Shown: piece after piece, positions 46,801-59,113 of the stretch
Numbering within the stretch: position 1 is the first letter of the stretch
How the letters are laid out: each line of letters begins with the position of its first letter
Assembly (NCBI GenBank): GCA_023101725.1
Contig: JALJCO010007865.1
Coordinates: 370,001 to 434,000 of the forward strand
Origin: Atherinomorus stipes
Lineage: Eukaryota; Chordata; Actinopteri; Atheriniformes; Atherinidae
Length of the DNA: 64,000 nt
Direction of reading: 5' to 3'
Notes under the pieces: generated by a model
The model's database searches: none
What the model was told of the DNA's origin: nothing
The model's input: only the letters and a program-made list of their open reading frames with translations
Position numbers and translations under genes: made by a program

Positions 46801-47394
46801 CGTGACTATTTACAGTCTCAGAAAGAGACATAAAAAGAGGCAGTGAAGAAGATGGCAGATATCTGTGGGACCATTAAAAACATCATTGCGTTGTCTTTGT
46901 TTTTTTACTGGGTTGCACATCGGCTATACTCCTCAACGTTGCCCCGACGGTTACTGGTACTTTGTTCGCTCCATCAGGGTTTGCACTCTGTCCGTTCTGC
47001 TACCAGTGGCCCAGGCTGTTCTTGCTGTTGTGAGTTGCACCCCACCATGAAGTTTGACCATGAAGTGGAGTGTGTATGTACAGGTCATGTGCCTCCAGTT
47101 ACTAATACTTGCCCCTATACTTTTCTCTGAGTCAGATGCCTCAGATTTTATGTTTCATGTCAAATGGAAAACTAATGTTAAACTGGAATCCAGTGGGAAC
47201 AGAACTTTATTTCATTGGCTTATCACAGACATTGATGAAAATATTAAAATGATAAAATCATTAATCTCTCAAGAAATTGTTATGCCTGTTTGCAACTTTG
47301 TTTCACCTGCCAGTACTGACGCCTTTATTGTTGTTGGGTCTGGCTGTCTGAGAAAAAAAATTAGTGGGACACATACACACATGTTCATTTCTTC
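46801..47394. other. Unassigned; open frame with a signal-peptide-like start
   Basis: The plus frame at 47054-47398 (114 codons) starts MTMKWSVYVQVMCLQLLILA followed by a small-residue stretch, resembling a signal peptide, with one N-x-T site (GNRTLF). An overlapping 95-codon frame is at 46843-47130. No family recognised, no promoter or splice evidence, and the frame abuts LINE debris. Confidence 0.3.
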
Positions 47395-49100
47395 ATGATA
47401 TCTGGAGACTTCAACGATGTAGCATTGTTGTTTTTGGCAGCTATCTGAGTTTTAGTCTTTTTGATGAAAATGCTTATTAGTTTTAGTCACATTTTAGTCA
47501 TTTCTGTATCTGATAGTTTTAGTCGACAAAAATCAAAAAGGTTTTAATCTAGTTTTAGTCGACAAAATTAAAAAACCTTTTCGTCTAGTTTTAGTCAGTT
47601 AGGCTGTATTTTAATAAAAGAAAAGAATAAATGGCCATATGGAGGCCATGCTGCCAGTCACATTTGAGCATATAAGTTTGTACAAATATATGAAAACAGA
47701 AATAAAGGCTATGTTCCATCGCAAGTGAAGACAGGAGTTAGTGGTGAGGAGAGTGCATTTTGTTGTCTTGTAATACAACTATGTGACACCTGAAAGTTTA
47801 ATTTTGTTGTTTTATTGTATTGTGTATCTTTCTTTTTACCTGCCAAGGGACTGCTGATGCTAATTATCTTGCTAATGCTAATCCAACATGTTTACCTCTG
47901 TTGCTACATACGTACATTAATATGTACTGTCCCTATCAAATAAACAAAATGTTTGTAGATACACAGAACACAATACACAATACACAGAATTTTGAGGCCT
48001 CTCATAAAAATACTGAATGCAAAAAAGTTTTTAACACACAAACCATTAATTTATTGCAAAATTAAGGTAAAATACAGGGCTGTAAATATCTTAAATTAAG
48101 AGCCGTTCGGGAGTCAAAAGAGCCGGCTCTTCTTTGGGAGCCGAATCAAAACAGCTGGCTCTCTGAAAAGAGCCGAACTTCCCACCGTTTCTGACCAATG
48201 CAGGTGTGTGCACCAGAGTCCTGCAACAGTTCGGATACCCGATGGTAACCCTTAAAAACGCTGTTTAGCAGATAAAATTGACAAAGATTAATATCATGAT
48301 TAAGGTGTGGGCGGATATTTATGTAGTTCGGGCGGGTCACAGTGAGAATAAGTTTCTTTTTTCGTTGGACATGACGTGTTTTAAACATCAGGGATCATTT
48401 CCAGCAGACAGAGACACTGATGTGAACCAGGGACGGAGAACACAGTTACAACCGGGGATGATGATCTTTTATGCAGGAATCTCTGAATCAAATAAATAAA
48501 GCCCCTACGTGGCAAAATGACAGAGAATACTGTGAATTTAAGAAATGAATGTGCAACGTGCGGGTCAGGTTTGACAGAGAGAGTTGTGGTTAGTGGATCT
48601 CAGTTCAGACGGATGCGAGTTGGTAAACTTGCAGAACTCTGAAGTGCACGCGACTGCACACCGAGTGATGGTCAGCGTGCCCAAACAAGAAGAGGATGCA
48701 ACTAATTTTTTAAAATTTTGACAGACAGATTAATGCAGAATAGGTAGAAATTTCCTGCTTTATGAACGTCTGACAGACCAGAGATTAACATTTTCGTCCA
48801 GTCTCGTCTCGTCAACGAAAATTTACACACGTCTCGTCATGTTTTAGTCATCATAGAGACATATTTAGCTCGTCATCGTCTTGTTATCGTCATGAAAAAA
48901 GGGGCGTCAACGAAATGATTTCGTCATCGTCATCGTTGACGAAAACAACACTGAACAAGACTGTCCTCTCTTTCACTCAGTTTGTGGAGTATCCTACCAG
49001 CCCAGACAGGAACTGGATCTGGTGTGTAACCCAGTGTTTAAAAAGCCTAAAGGAACATCTTTCCACCTCATTCTTTCTCACACTTCCTGCTTTTTGAACA
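47395..49100 (+). pseudogene. LINE endonuclease relic split by a hAT-like element
   Basis: Just before the insertion the frame at 47395 reads MISGDFNDVA, the GDFN motif of the apurinic-type endonuclease domain of non-LTR retrotransposons. After the insertion (from 48954) it continues KTVLSFTQFVEYPTSPD and then, shifted, ELDLVC. This resembles the usual FTQxVxxPTxxxxxTLDLV stretch. Very short and frameshifted. Confidence 0.45.
47423..48953. mobile_element. hAT-like nonautonomous element
   Basis: The right end read inward is CAGTGTTGTTTTCGTCAACG and the left end is CATTGTTGTTTTTGGCA. Both sides are rich in TTTTAGTCGAC/GTCGTCATCG-type motifs characteristic of a teleost hAT family. No clean 8-bp duplication. 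At 48090-48190 an AAGAGCCGTTCGGGAG/GAGCCGGCTCTT block is probably another hAT-like repeat nested within. Confidence 0.65.
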
Positions 49101-49720
49101 AAAACCTTCAGCCAACCTACGTAGACTTGGCAGGTGTGACAACCTGGCTGCAAAAAAGGGAATCTACAGAAATGTATATGTGGATAAAAGGCTGTTTTTA
49201 TTGCATGTTGAGTGGAACCATTTCTTCAACAGATGCAAGTCCACCCTGACCACCATCATAAACAGCCACCCTGCAATAGTGTCACCAAAGATTCCTTTTC
49301 TCTACAGTATGTAAATTATAAGCTGAAGGGTTGCTTTCTTTTTCAGACAAGCTTAGTTTTAAGGAGCTTTCATTACCTCAACATGTTTTGACTGAATCTT
49401 CAGTCTCTTCAGAAGCGTCAGCTGACATGCGTTATGACGTGTCTTTATCAGCTGGTGGTATCCTGAAGACATGACCAGCCTGGCAATCTGACAGATGTCT
49501 GCCGGGCTGGTCCCGCCTCCTGCCGCCCGGTCGTCTCTGCAAGACAGAGTTCCATGTATTAGACAACCTGAAAGTCCCTACATCTTGGTTATTGTGTCTT
49601 TGGTTCAAAACGCTGGATTAAGGAGGTCATGGAGATCAGGAGGAGAGCCAAGGATGGTAGGAAAGTTCTCCAAAAGGACTGTTTTCCTCTCACTGCATCA
49701 GGGTTGACCTTTGCAGAGAT
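49101..49720 (+). pseudogene. Possible Penelope-like or LINE debris
   Basis: At about 49610 a frame reads KRWIKEVMEIRRRAKDGRK, similar to the [RK]WI[KR]E[AS]-x-x-IRK stretch near the end of fish Penelope-like proteins. Upstream, TCTTCAGTCTCTTCAGAAGC is also familiar from such repeats. Nothing longer is readable. Low certainty. Confidence 0.3.
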
Positions 49721-50331
49721 GATGTTGACATATTAAACAATGATCTGGTAGAGATTGGAAGATACCGTTGCATCAGTCTTAAGAGATATTTATATTCATC
49801 CTAAAAGTGTTGTTTTAAGTAATTCTGGATTAATTTGTTTGTTTGTTTGTTTGTTTGTTTTATTTGTGCTGTGCCATCTTCATTTATTTTCCAGCAGTAA
49901 CACATTTACTGAGATTTACGCATCTAAGCAAACCCCACAAGTATTCCCTTTGCTATGACTCCAAAAGTATTCAGATAGACCTTGTGGTTGCAGAGACAAG
50001 ACACATATCATCATGGGTATGCAACTGTAAAATAGAAGCCTCATAATACTCAAAGGTTTAATCATGGCGCATAAAGAAAGTGATGTGATTTAATGTCTCA
50101 CCAGATAAAAAAAAAACAAACTTATTGAGATTAGAAAAAAAAGTATTTTCCAAAAGTGGCTTGGTCAAGAGGGCAACACAACCACAAGTTAATAATATAC
50201 CACATGACGGGCAAAACAGAGGAAACAACAGCACTAGGTAATGAAATACAGCCTGGGATGAATCATGCAAAGTAGTTTAAAATCAGTCACATGGACCACT
50301 GTAGCTTTTCCCTAAAGTCTTTAAAATCTAC
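49721..50331. other. No gene seen
   Basis: AT-rich, with a TTTG run at 49836-49862. No motif of note. Confidence 0.45.
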
Positions 50332-50943
50332 TTAAAGGCCTCCTTCCACTGAAAACCCGTTTAACTTGCTCCTTCTGAAATACGGAGGGTTTCCCCTTGT
50401 TTACTTACACATGTTGACTTGCTAGCGTTGCGTTCCCCCCAGACGGCTGTGCTTTCTCATCAGAGAAACAATACGAAGAAAAGAGCGAATCGGGAACAGC
50501 CTCGCACTTCTACGTCACATTGCAAATAGCGTATCCCACGTGGGGTTTCTATCTGTCCATTGGAAGGCAGGTAACCCTCCACTACACACTAGAAGTAAAG
50601 ACGGCACGACTGTAGCTTCGGAGTTGAGAAGCTAATTAGCTAACTGTTTGTTAGCATGGCGGAACAAACTTGTTTGTCGGCTCTATTTCCTGTCTGTAAC
50701 AAAATAAGAGCGGAGGGCGGAGCTTCCTTCATACACTGATGGGAGGCAGCCAATCAGACGGAAATTCATGAGAAGGACCCGGAAAAGCTGCCGTTGGACC
50801 ACAAGCCTCTCTTCTAGTATACAAATACAGCTGGATACAAAGATACCAGAAGGTTTTTTTAAACAGACACGATGCAGAATGCATTCAATAATAATGGAGA
50901 ACACAGAAATATTGATGAAATGACCATGGAAGTACAACTTTAA
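50332..50943 (+). mobile_element. TTAA-flanked MITE, family B, copy 2
   Basis: A 604-bp element (50336-50939) between TTAA at 50332-50335 and 50940-50943. It is nearly identical to 26850-27462 and in the same orientation, 23.5 kb away. Only scattered substitutions differ, such as AGTCGG versus AGACGG. Confidence 0.9.
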
Positions 50944-51182
50944 ACTCCCCCAGAGATCAGTTTAGTTCATTTCAAATTAGTCTATAAGTTATTCCAAGTG
51001 GATGAAGCTGCATATGTAAAAGCCCCCCTCCTGCCCCCAAGTTCTGTCCTAACAAAGCGCCGACCCCCAGTGGCCAACGATGAAGCTACACGGAAGAAGT
51101 TAATATTTGTAGTTCTCCCTTCATACGGTTTGCAAAATAGAGCAGATCCCCATCGACTCCCATGTTAATAACGCCAACTTCA
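50944..51182. repeat. Left flank of the long 21-bp array
   Basis: Contains GAGCAGATCCCCATCGACTC and ATAACGCCAACTTCACAGC, which lead directly into the array. It probably belongs to the same dispersed element that carries the arrays at 1650 and 3354. Confidence 0.5.
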
Positions 51183-51860
51183 CAGCAGGAATAAACATGT
51201 TTACAGCAGAAATAAACATGTTTACAGCAGGAATAAACATGTTTGCAGCAGAAATAAACATGTTTGCAGCAGAAATAAACACATTTACAGCAGAAATAAA
51301 CATGTTTACAGCAGGAATAAACACATTTACAGCAGAAATAAACATGTTTACAGCTGAAATAAACACATTTACAGCAGAAATAAACACATTCACAGCAGAA
51401 ATAAACATGTTTAAAGCTGAAATAAACACATTTACAGCAGAAATAAACACATTTACAGCAGAAATAAACATGTTTACAGCAGAAATAAACATGTTTAAAG
51501 CTGAAATAAACACATTTACAGCAGAAATAAACACATTTACAGCAGAAATAAACATGTTTAAAGCTGAAATAAACACATTTACAGCAGAAATAAACACATT
51601 TACAGCAGGAATAAACATGTTTGCAGCAGAAATAAACACATTTACAGCAGAAATAAACACATTTACAGCAGGAATAAACACATTTACAGCAGAAATAAAC
51701 ATGTTTACAGCTGAAATAAACACATTTACAGCAGAAATAAACACATTTACAGCAGAAATAAACATGTTTACAGCAGAAATAAACATGTTTAAAGCTGAAA
51801 TAAACACATTTACAGCAGAGATAAACATGTTTACAGCAGAAATAAACATGTTAAAAATAT
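51183..51860 (+). repeat. 21-bp minisatellite, about 32 units
   Basis: About 32 tandem copies of ACAGCAGAAATAAACATGTT plus one base, with variants ACATTT/ATGTTT, GCAGGA/GCAGAA, AAAGCTGAA and TTTGCAGC. Variants recur in blocks, suggesting growth by duplication of multi-unit segments. The period is divisible by three, so stop-free frames of 230 (plus) and 276 (minus) codons appear. These are not proteins. Confidence 0.97.
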
Positions 51861-53163
51861 TCAACTGTATCCTAAACAAGTGGACATAATGGCTATAATC
51901 CACAACCACTAACTGACGTAGGACATGACCAACAAACTTACCCAACATCATAAATCTTTTATTTGTGTAAAATTTCTCAAACTTTGATAAAGCAGGGGGA
52001 CAGGAGCAGGTTGTTTCCCTGTATGTCTGTTGCTTCAGTCACTTGTCCATGTCATTTGAATAATTTACTCAGAAATTGCCCTATTTGTACAAAAGCTCTT
52101 TTGAAAGGGCCCCTACAGTACAGAATAATAGCCACAACAATAATAAGCATCCCTTCCTGCCTCCTCTAAACCTCAGACTGCATTTTCTGAATCTGCCAAC
52201 TGAACTGGAAACCACCAGTAAGCTTACACCTCTATAAGTCTGCAACATTAATGTATAAATACATGTGATTGTACAAGTTGTATACGTTTACTTTCTTCTC
52301 GTTTATGACCACATAGCAGGAGTATGATTGTGTGCATTTTTGTGTGTCTGTATGCATTAGTGACAGTGGACTTGTGTGTGATGAGAGAGACAAGGAACAA
52401 CAATGACTTCCTATAATGGACAAAGAGACTGGGGCAGATATAAGGTTCCAAATTGGCAATTTACTGTCACAGCAGTGGGAGTCAGTGTCAGCCAGGCCTC
52501 AGTCTAATAGGGGTTAAAAACCTTAAGTGGAGCAAAGAGCAGCACCTCACTGAAGAATGATGTGAGTTAAGGCAAACATGCTGTATGAATTGATTCTGTG
52601 TTCCTCCAATGCAATTTCCAATTATTTCCTCTCTTCCTGGCAATAACATTACGGCAACTTTTTTTTTCAGAACAAATGCTCTGCTGTTGGTATTTTCCCC
52701 TTAAGCCACACATCCTTCACAGCATTTGTGATTTGTGTGATAATTTCCATAAAATAGATGGGAGTGAAAGAAAGTGAAAGTTGCTATAATTCAAGGTCCT
52801 TTAGTAAAGCTAGGGAACACCAGTGGCTAGTTAATCTACTCATTGACATGTTGTCCTCTGGTGCGGCTGAAGGACGGTCTTTAGACTAATGACCACACAT
52901 ATGGCGCGTCGCCCATTTAAAAGAGAAACAAACACCTCCTGGCAGTAGTGAATGAGTGTTGGGGAACAATGTGCGGTGGAGACATAAAAATGAATGTGAA
53001 ACACACCAAAACAGACGCAGTCAGATGCTCGTCTGTCACTATCCGTCAGCTTTTGACAAAGTGACAAACAGATGATGCATAAATACTGTGTAAATAGGTA
53101 ATGTAGAATGAAACTGAGGAAAATTTGATGTAAAACCAATAACTTTACCTGATATAAGACGAA
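51861..53163. other. No gene seen
   Basis: Unassigned. At 52440-52680 the sequence has mixed composition without repeat similarity inside the window and might be conserved non-coding DNA. A GTGAGT near 52562 has no open frame upstream from a good acceptor. Confidence 0.4.
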
Positions 53164-54912
53164 ACACTACAGGCAAATAGGGTAAAAAATTTAACTAACC
53201 ATGAAACTTTTCTGGTTTATTCCTCACATTAGGATTATCATTTTTTGTATTGCAAGTTTTCTGAAATTTTATGTTTAAATATGCAAATTAGGGGTTATAT
53301 AGCCAAAAATGAGCTAATTTGCATACATTTCTAGGAACAAATCTAAACACTGGATTAAACCAGGTGCAAAAGTTTCTTTTGAATTTTGTTGACACATTAA
53401 AGGAATAGTACACCCACAGAATGATGTAACTTTATTTTCCACTTACCCTCATGGTGAGCAAGACTCTGGAGCACTTTTTAAAAATCTCAAATGCAGCCGG
53501 CGATCAGGAAGACTTCCCGTTTTCCACCCAACTTTCATATGATGGAGTTCACTGGGCCCGAGCCAAAAAGGTCCATAAAAGTCCACAAAAACTTGTCAGT
53601 ATTCCTTCATACTGCTCGTCCAATGTAATCCAAGTGTCCTGAGTGGGTAGCATCCAGAACATCATTTAGTATATTTTTAGAGCCTAAACAATGCTACATC
53701 TTACTTTCGTGAAGCACGCATATGCACGTTCACGAAACTAAGGAAGCCTCGGCGTTCAGTGCCTACTCTGCCGAAATTTGCTGTTTACATTGTGCTAAGA
53801 GCGAATGGGCTTTGGGGAAACACAAGAGGGTCCAAGAGGGGTTGGTTATTGATTTAAAACAAAGAAAGAAAGAAAAAGAGAATGCGCGAACTCGTCTGCC
53901 GTGGCTTCCATAGTTTCGTGAATGCGCATCGGCGTGCTCGCGGGAGATGCGATGTAGTACTGTTTAGGCTCTAAAAATATACTAAATGACATTATTTTGA
54001 GTAAATTCTGGACGCTACCCACTCAGGACACTTGGATTACATTGGACGAGCAGTATGGAGGAATATTGACAAGTTTTTGTGGACTTTTATGGACCTTTTT
54101 GGCTCGGACCCCGGTGAACTCCATTATATGAAAGTTGGGTGGAAACGAGAAGCCTTCCTGATCACCGGCTGCATTTGAGATATTAAAAAAAGTGCTCCAG
54201 AGTCTTGCTCACCATGAGGGGAAGTGGAAAATAAAGTTACATCATTCTGTGGGTGTACTTTTCCTTTAAAGTCCAAAATTTTTACAGAGGGTATTTTGGA
54301 TATCTCTATAGATCATTTCACAATGTAGAATATACTGTCAACAACCAGAAAAAAACTCATTTTTTGGCATATTTTTGGGATGAAATGTTCTACAAATCAG
54401 GCTGTGAATGAGATATCAAAATATCCTTCTGTAAAAACTTACAGTCAGGAGCAAAACTTGAAAGTTTGGTTTCTGTAAGTGCTCCTGAAGTGGAGATTTC
54501 TTTCACCTGGATTAAGAGAAAAAAACTCATTTTGAGACAACAGCCTTTAAAGTTTTAGAATGTAAAATTCTCCACATTTTTGCACTATAACACTATTTAC
54601 AGACATCAGATTCATGAGCTAGAAATATCAAGTTTGGTTGAGATGACATCGTTCAGGAAAAAGAGACGTTTTCAACGATACCAGACATGACAGTGTTCAG
54701 ACGAGCACCACGCTCCGTTTAAAAACACCAACTTGAGCTGCATTTTGAGGGGATTTGGGTGAATCAGACAAAGTATAATGAAATTAACTCCATAAATGTT
54801 TATTTTTTGGTTTTTTTACACTAGTCTGAAAGAAAACATGCTGAAGGAGGGAAAAAAATGAAGATCTCAAAATTGACCAGGTGATAAAAACACAGGTTTT
54901 TTACCTGTAGTG
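53164..54912 (+). repeat. Dispersed element G, copy interrupted by a hairpin MITE
   Basis: The ends CACTACAGGCAAA and, read inward, CACTACAGGTAAAAAA suggest terminal inverted repeats. It aligns with 28225-29145 on both sides of the MITE at 53397-54269. No coding sequence. Confidence 0.75.
53397..54269. mobile_element. TTAA-flanked giant-hairpin MITE
   Basis: An 865-bp element (53401-54265) between TTAA at 53397-53400 and 54266-54269. The ends are AGGAATAGTACACCC and, read inward, AGGAAAAGTACACCC. The inverted arms extend about 350 bp each, with few mismatches and small gaps, leaving a loop of about 130 bp (53760-53890). The homologous host at 28479 has TTAC at the target position and no insertion. 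Confidence 0.9.
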
Positions 54913-54919
54913 CCTCACC

Positions 54920-55840
54920 TTAAAGGGATATTGTGTAAGTTCTCCTGTTATCTATTCACAAAAATTGATTATTTCGTTAAAGTGTTTTTCCATTAATCAG
55001 TAATCACTCCCATCAACAAACTGAAGTGCTCCTGTAAGCTCTGAATTTGCTGTTCGTATCATTCATATCTACATGGCTACATTAGCTCTAGAAGACGGCA
55101 AGTTTGGAAAATGTGGTTGCGTTCGGCGTGGGAACATGTTGTACTGGACAAATCAACTTGCCAGAAGTGGTTAGATTTTATCTTCAGGAGCAGAAAAACC
55201 CTCAACTTTTTATGTGAACTTCACTGCTGACAACTTCATGAATCTCACGCAGTAAAGTGTTTTTTCTCGGGGATTACTTCTGAAACCTGACGCAGTTCCA
55301 CCATAAAAACACCTCACGGACAGACAACAGCACCAGTGAGTGAAAACATCTCCCAGTTCAATGCTGACTGTTAGCCTATGACATGTTTGCTAATCTACTT
55401 ACTTGTCAGGGTCTCTGTGGTACTTCTGTGGTACTGCGTGTACTTCAAACTCCATGTCAGACTCTGGGTCGACGCATACAGCTCCATAACAGGCTGCTCC
55501 ATTTTATTCCGTCAATCGGAGTCCGATCATCCATCAATGCTTACAAATAACGTCCATGTGAGTGACGACAACGGTGCTAAAAACAATTCTGTTACCTTCA
55601 TAATCAGTGTCTGTTCCGGGGCGACGTCATGAAATGGGCGTAAAACATGTTGAGATTGGTCGAAAGCTTCGTTGGATCAGTACAGTCAGCCATCTTACTT
55701 CCGTGTTGAAAATTAGACGCATAAAAAAACGAATATTTAACACCAGATTAGTTTCTATAGTGGTGATGGGAACATATTTAGCTTATATATGCTTGTATTT
55801 GACTTTTGAAACGTTTGAAAAGCTGATACATCTCCTTTAA
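54920..55840. mobile_element. TTAA-flanked MITE, 913 bp
   Basis: Lies between TTAA at 54920-54923 and 55837-55840. The ends are AGGGATATTGTGTAAG and, read inward, AGGAGATGTATCAGC, a short and loose inverted repeat. The 84- and 77-codon frames inside have no recognised motif. It lies only a few bases beyond element G. Confidence 0.6.
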
Positions 55841-56935
55841 GCCGTTCAAATCTGGACTAAATTAAGTGCATAAAGATTCACTCACATGGTTTCTGATTTG
55901 TAAAACTTTTGTTCTGTTGATGAAAATGAATGTAGGACTCATTTTATTTATTCGTATAATGTTTGCATGTAGACCACATTAGGCTGAGTCCCCACAAAAT
56001 AAATTGAAAAAAGTACAGGCTCTGGGTAATTTTTTGCTTTAACACCTGATTTATTTGATTATTGTCATGTAAAATATATATATACTTTTTTATCTGCCAT
56101 ATTCAATTTGAGCTTTTTGGACATAAAATCATTGTTATCCAACACAAAGTCCTCACAAATGCAGTGAAGTCTGAACTAATGCTGTGCAGTGTCATTCACT
56201 TCATTGTAACATAGAAAACGATAATCTCAGGGGTGTTTTAATAGGAGTGTGTGTGTGTGTCCACTCCCTGCTGTGTGGGCTGCTTGGATCACCGTCACAC
56301 AGTTGACAGTCTCTATATGCAGCTTTTATACACCTTCAACACAATTAAACAAACCCTCTTGTACAGCTGTTTAACTTGCATTCACAGCTTTCTTTTATGT
56401 CTGTGCTCATTACCCTGAAGAACGGAGACGTGATGGAGAAGTACATGTGTGGGAATATTAATGCAAGAGGCCTGTTGCTCCCTTCAAAGCAAAAACACAT
56501 GAATCTGATGTATGACCCGGCCAGAATGTTTATCACTGTGGGATGACTGGAGGGCACACATGTTTAGGCAGGTGTCAGGGTACCAGGATGAGGGTTTGTC
56601 CACCATTTCCACTGTGATCCAATCAAGGAGCTTTAAAAAACTAAAAACGTTGACTTTAAGCTCACAAACTGATTCATATGAGTTGTCACACCCACCAGCC
56701 TCCAGAATTTATAGCCAGATCCAAAGTTTGTGACCTTGGTATACCAGTGTGTGTTTGTCTCAGACAATTAGGCCATTAGTGCAACACTGTTTACACTAAA
56801 TCATTACTAATTATGCTACACGCAAAGCTTTAAAAAACATCGAGGTTATGTTTTAATGCCGCTCTTGCTCATGCAGGCAAGGACATCTGTACATGAAGAA
56901 CAGATTACAGCCAATTACAACATTTCCCTCACACC
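55841..56935. other. No gene seen
   Basis: AT-rich, with a short GT tract near 56246. The 73-codon frame at 56512-56733 has no recognised domain. Confidence 0.45.
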
Positions 56936-57299
56936 TTAAAGGATAACTTTCTTTTTTTTCCGGACGAAAGCGCGCATCGTGAACGCACAGCCCTGAAAAG
57001 TGTGTACAACGCCCTGATAACTAACAGAAAGCTAAATCTGGACTCAAAGGACAATAGTACTCGTTCCTTTGTTCATTCTACTTAAAGTATTGGTGAAAAT
57101 CAAGGAGTTTTGCTGCAGATGATGCCTTATATAGTGACTGCCCCGTCTCCACCATTATACTGGATATACACCGAAGAGAGACTCAACGTAATATCTTCCG
57201 AAGGACTCAGAGTGATGCAGAAATTTTACTGGTCAGTAAATGCACATATAAACTCCTAGTAATAAGGTCCAGGTTGTAAAAAAGAAAGTTATCCTTTAA
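56936..57299 (-). mobile_element. TTAA-flanked MITE, family E, complete copy
   Basis: A 356-bp element (56940-57295) between TTAA tetranucleotides. The ends AGGATAACTTTCTTTTTT are the same at both sides for 18 bases read inward. This is the reference copy for the truncated ones at 20216, 24757 and 36057. Confidence 0.9.
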
Positions 57300-57357
57300 C
57301 TAATTTGTTCTTGTGGTTAAATCTTTGCACAGTTCAACCATAGTTTCATCTTGTCAT

Positions 57358-58790
57358 TCACTGATGGATTATTGGATCATAGGTCATAAGATGCTGCAAG
57401 GCATCAGCATCCTGACCAGATGCCCGAGCCTCCTCATCTGGCTCCTCTGGATGTGGAGGAGCAGCGGCTCTACTTTGGGCCCCTCCTGGATGACCGAGCT
57501 CCTCACCAACCTCTTCAAGGGAGAGCCTGGAGCTCATTTCGTCCGCTTGTACCCGCAATCTCGTTGTTACGGTCACAACCCACAACTAGTGACCGAAGGT
57601 AGGAACGTAGATCGACCGGTAAATCGAGAGCTTCTCCCTCTGGCTCAGCTCCTTCTTCACCACGACAGACAGATGCAGTCTTCATCACTGCAGACGTCGC
57701 ACAGATCCGTCCAAGGACCATGGTCTTGGATTTGGAGGTGCTGATTCTCATGCCAGCTGCTTCACACTCAGCTGCAGTTGGAGCGAGAGTTGGAGATCAC
57801 GGCCCGACGACACCACCAGAACCACATCATCTGTGAAAAGCAGAGACCCGATCCTGAGGCCACCAAACCGGACCCCCTCAACACCTCGGCTGCACCTAGA
57901 AATTCTGTCCATGAAGGTTCTGAACAGGATTGGTGATTAAGAGCAGCCTTGGCAGAGTCCAACACTCACCGGGAATGGATCCAACCTGCAGCCAGAAATG
58001 TGGACCCAGCTCTGGCGCTGGTCGTACAGGGACCAGACAGCTTGAAAAAGGGGGTCCGGTTCTCCATAGTCCTGGAGCACCCCCCACAGGAATCCCCGGG
58101 GGACACGATCAAACGCCTTCTCCAAGTCCACAAAGCACATGTAGACTGGTTGGACAAACTCCCATGCCCCCTCCAGGACCCTGAAGAGGGTGTAGAGCTG
58201 GTCCACTATTCCACGACCAGGACCAGAACCACACTGCTGCTCTTCAATCCAACGTTCGACTGTCCGACGGACCCTCCTCTCCATGACCCCTGAATAGACC
58301 TTACCAGGGAGGCTGAGGAGTGTGTTTCCCCTTAAGTTGGAACACACCCTTCGATCCCCCTTTTTAAAGAGGGTGACCACCACCCCGGTCTGCCAGTCCC
58401 GAGGTACTGCCCCCGATGTCCATGCGATGCTGCAGCGGCTTGTCAGCCAAGAGAGCCCCACAGCAGCCTTAGGAACTCTGAGCGGATCTTGTCTGACCCC
58501 GGGGCCCGGCCACCATGAACCTGTTTAACCACTTCAGCGACCTCAGCCACGGTGACAGAAGAGTCCACCCCCGAGTCCCCAAACTCTGCTTCCTTATCAG
58601 AAGACGTCTTGGTGGGATTGAGGAGGTCTCCTCCCATACCCGAGTTTTGACCTCAGCGACTGCCAGAGCCGCACTCCACTTAGCCTGCTGATACCCGTCA
58701 GCTGCCTCAGGATTCCCACAGACCAGGAAGTCCCGATAGGAATCCTTCTTCAGCTTGACGGTATCCCTCACTGTCAACAAGTGCCATCAA
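57358..58790 (-). pseudogene. Rex/Babar-like LINE reverse transcriptase pseudogene
   Basis: Read on the minus strand from 58790: KKDSYRDFLVCGNPEAADGY, then VAEVVKQVHGGRAPGSDKIR, GAVPRDWQTGVVVTLFKKGD, MCFVDLEKAFDRVPRGFLWG (first catalytic Asp) and FPVSVGLCQGCS. A stop follows, then SPILFRTFMDRISR and LLFTDDVVLV (the catalytic DD box, at about 57825). The later part, SKTMVLGR joined directly to ICATSAVMKT, lacks the usual KYLG segment, so there is an internal deletion. REKLSIYRSIYVPT is readable near 57610. Non-LTR family; clade assignment from memory. Confidence 0.85.
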
Positions 58791-59113
58791 CGACTTCGGG
58801 GATTACCACTGCAACAGGTGCTGCTGGAATGTGACAATGTATAATGAGTGTATTCACCATCGCTACAGAGGTTTTTACTGTACATCTGTGATGTTACAGC
58901 AGTGTTACGTCTGATGAAATGAATCTCAGATAGAGAAGAGATCAGGAGGAAAACATTAAAAATAAAGATCGTTTTAGAGTTTTTTTCAGGAGTTGTGAGT
59001 CAAGTTTGGAGCAATGTATATTTTATAAAACTGCATGTAAGATGACTAGAATGGGAATTTCTACATAACAGCATACATAACAGCACGATTCGTCCCCTAC
59101 CCGGGGACCATAT
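58791..59113. other. No gene seen
   Basis: Unassigned spacer. Confidence 0.4.

Noticed and set aside
51183..51860. CRISPR-like regular repeat
   Set aside because: Units are contiguous with no unique spacers, and the context is a vertebrate genome.
51121..51951. Frames of 276 (minus) and 230 (plus) codons
   Set aside because: They lie entirely in the 21-bp tandem array, whose period is divisible by three and lacks stops on both strands.
57313..57744. 143-codon plus-strand frame
   Set aside because: It is antisense to the minus-strand LINE pseudogene, whose motifs are readable.
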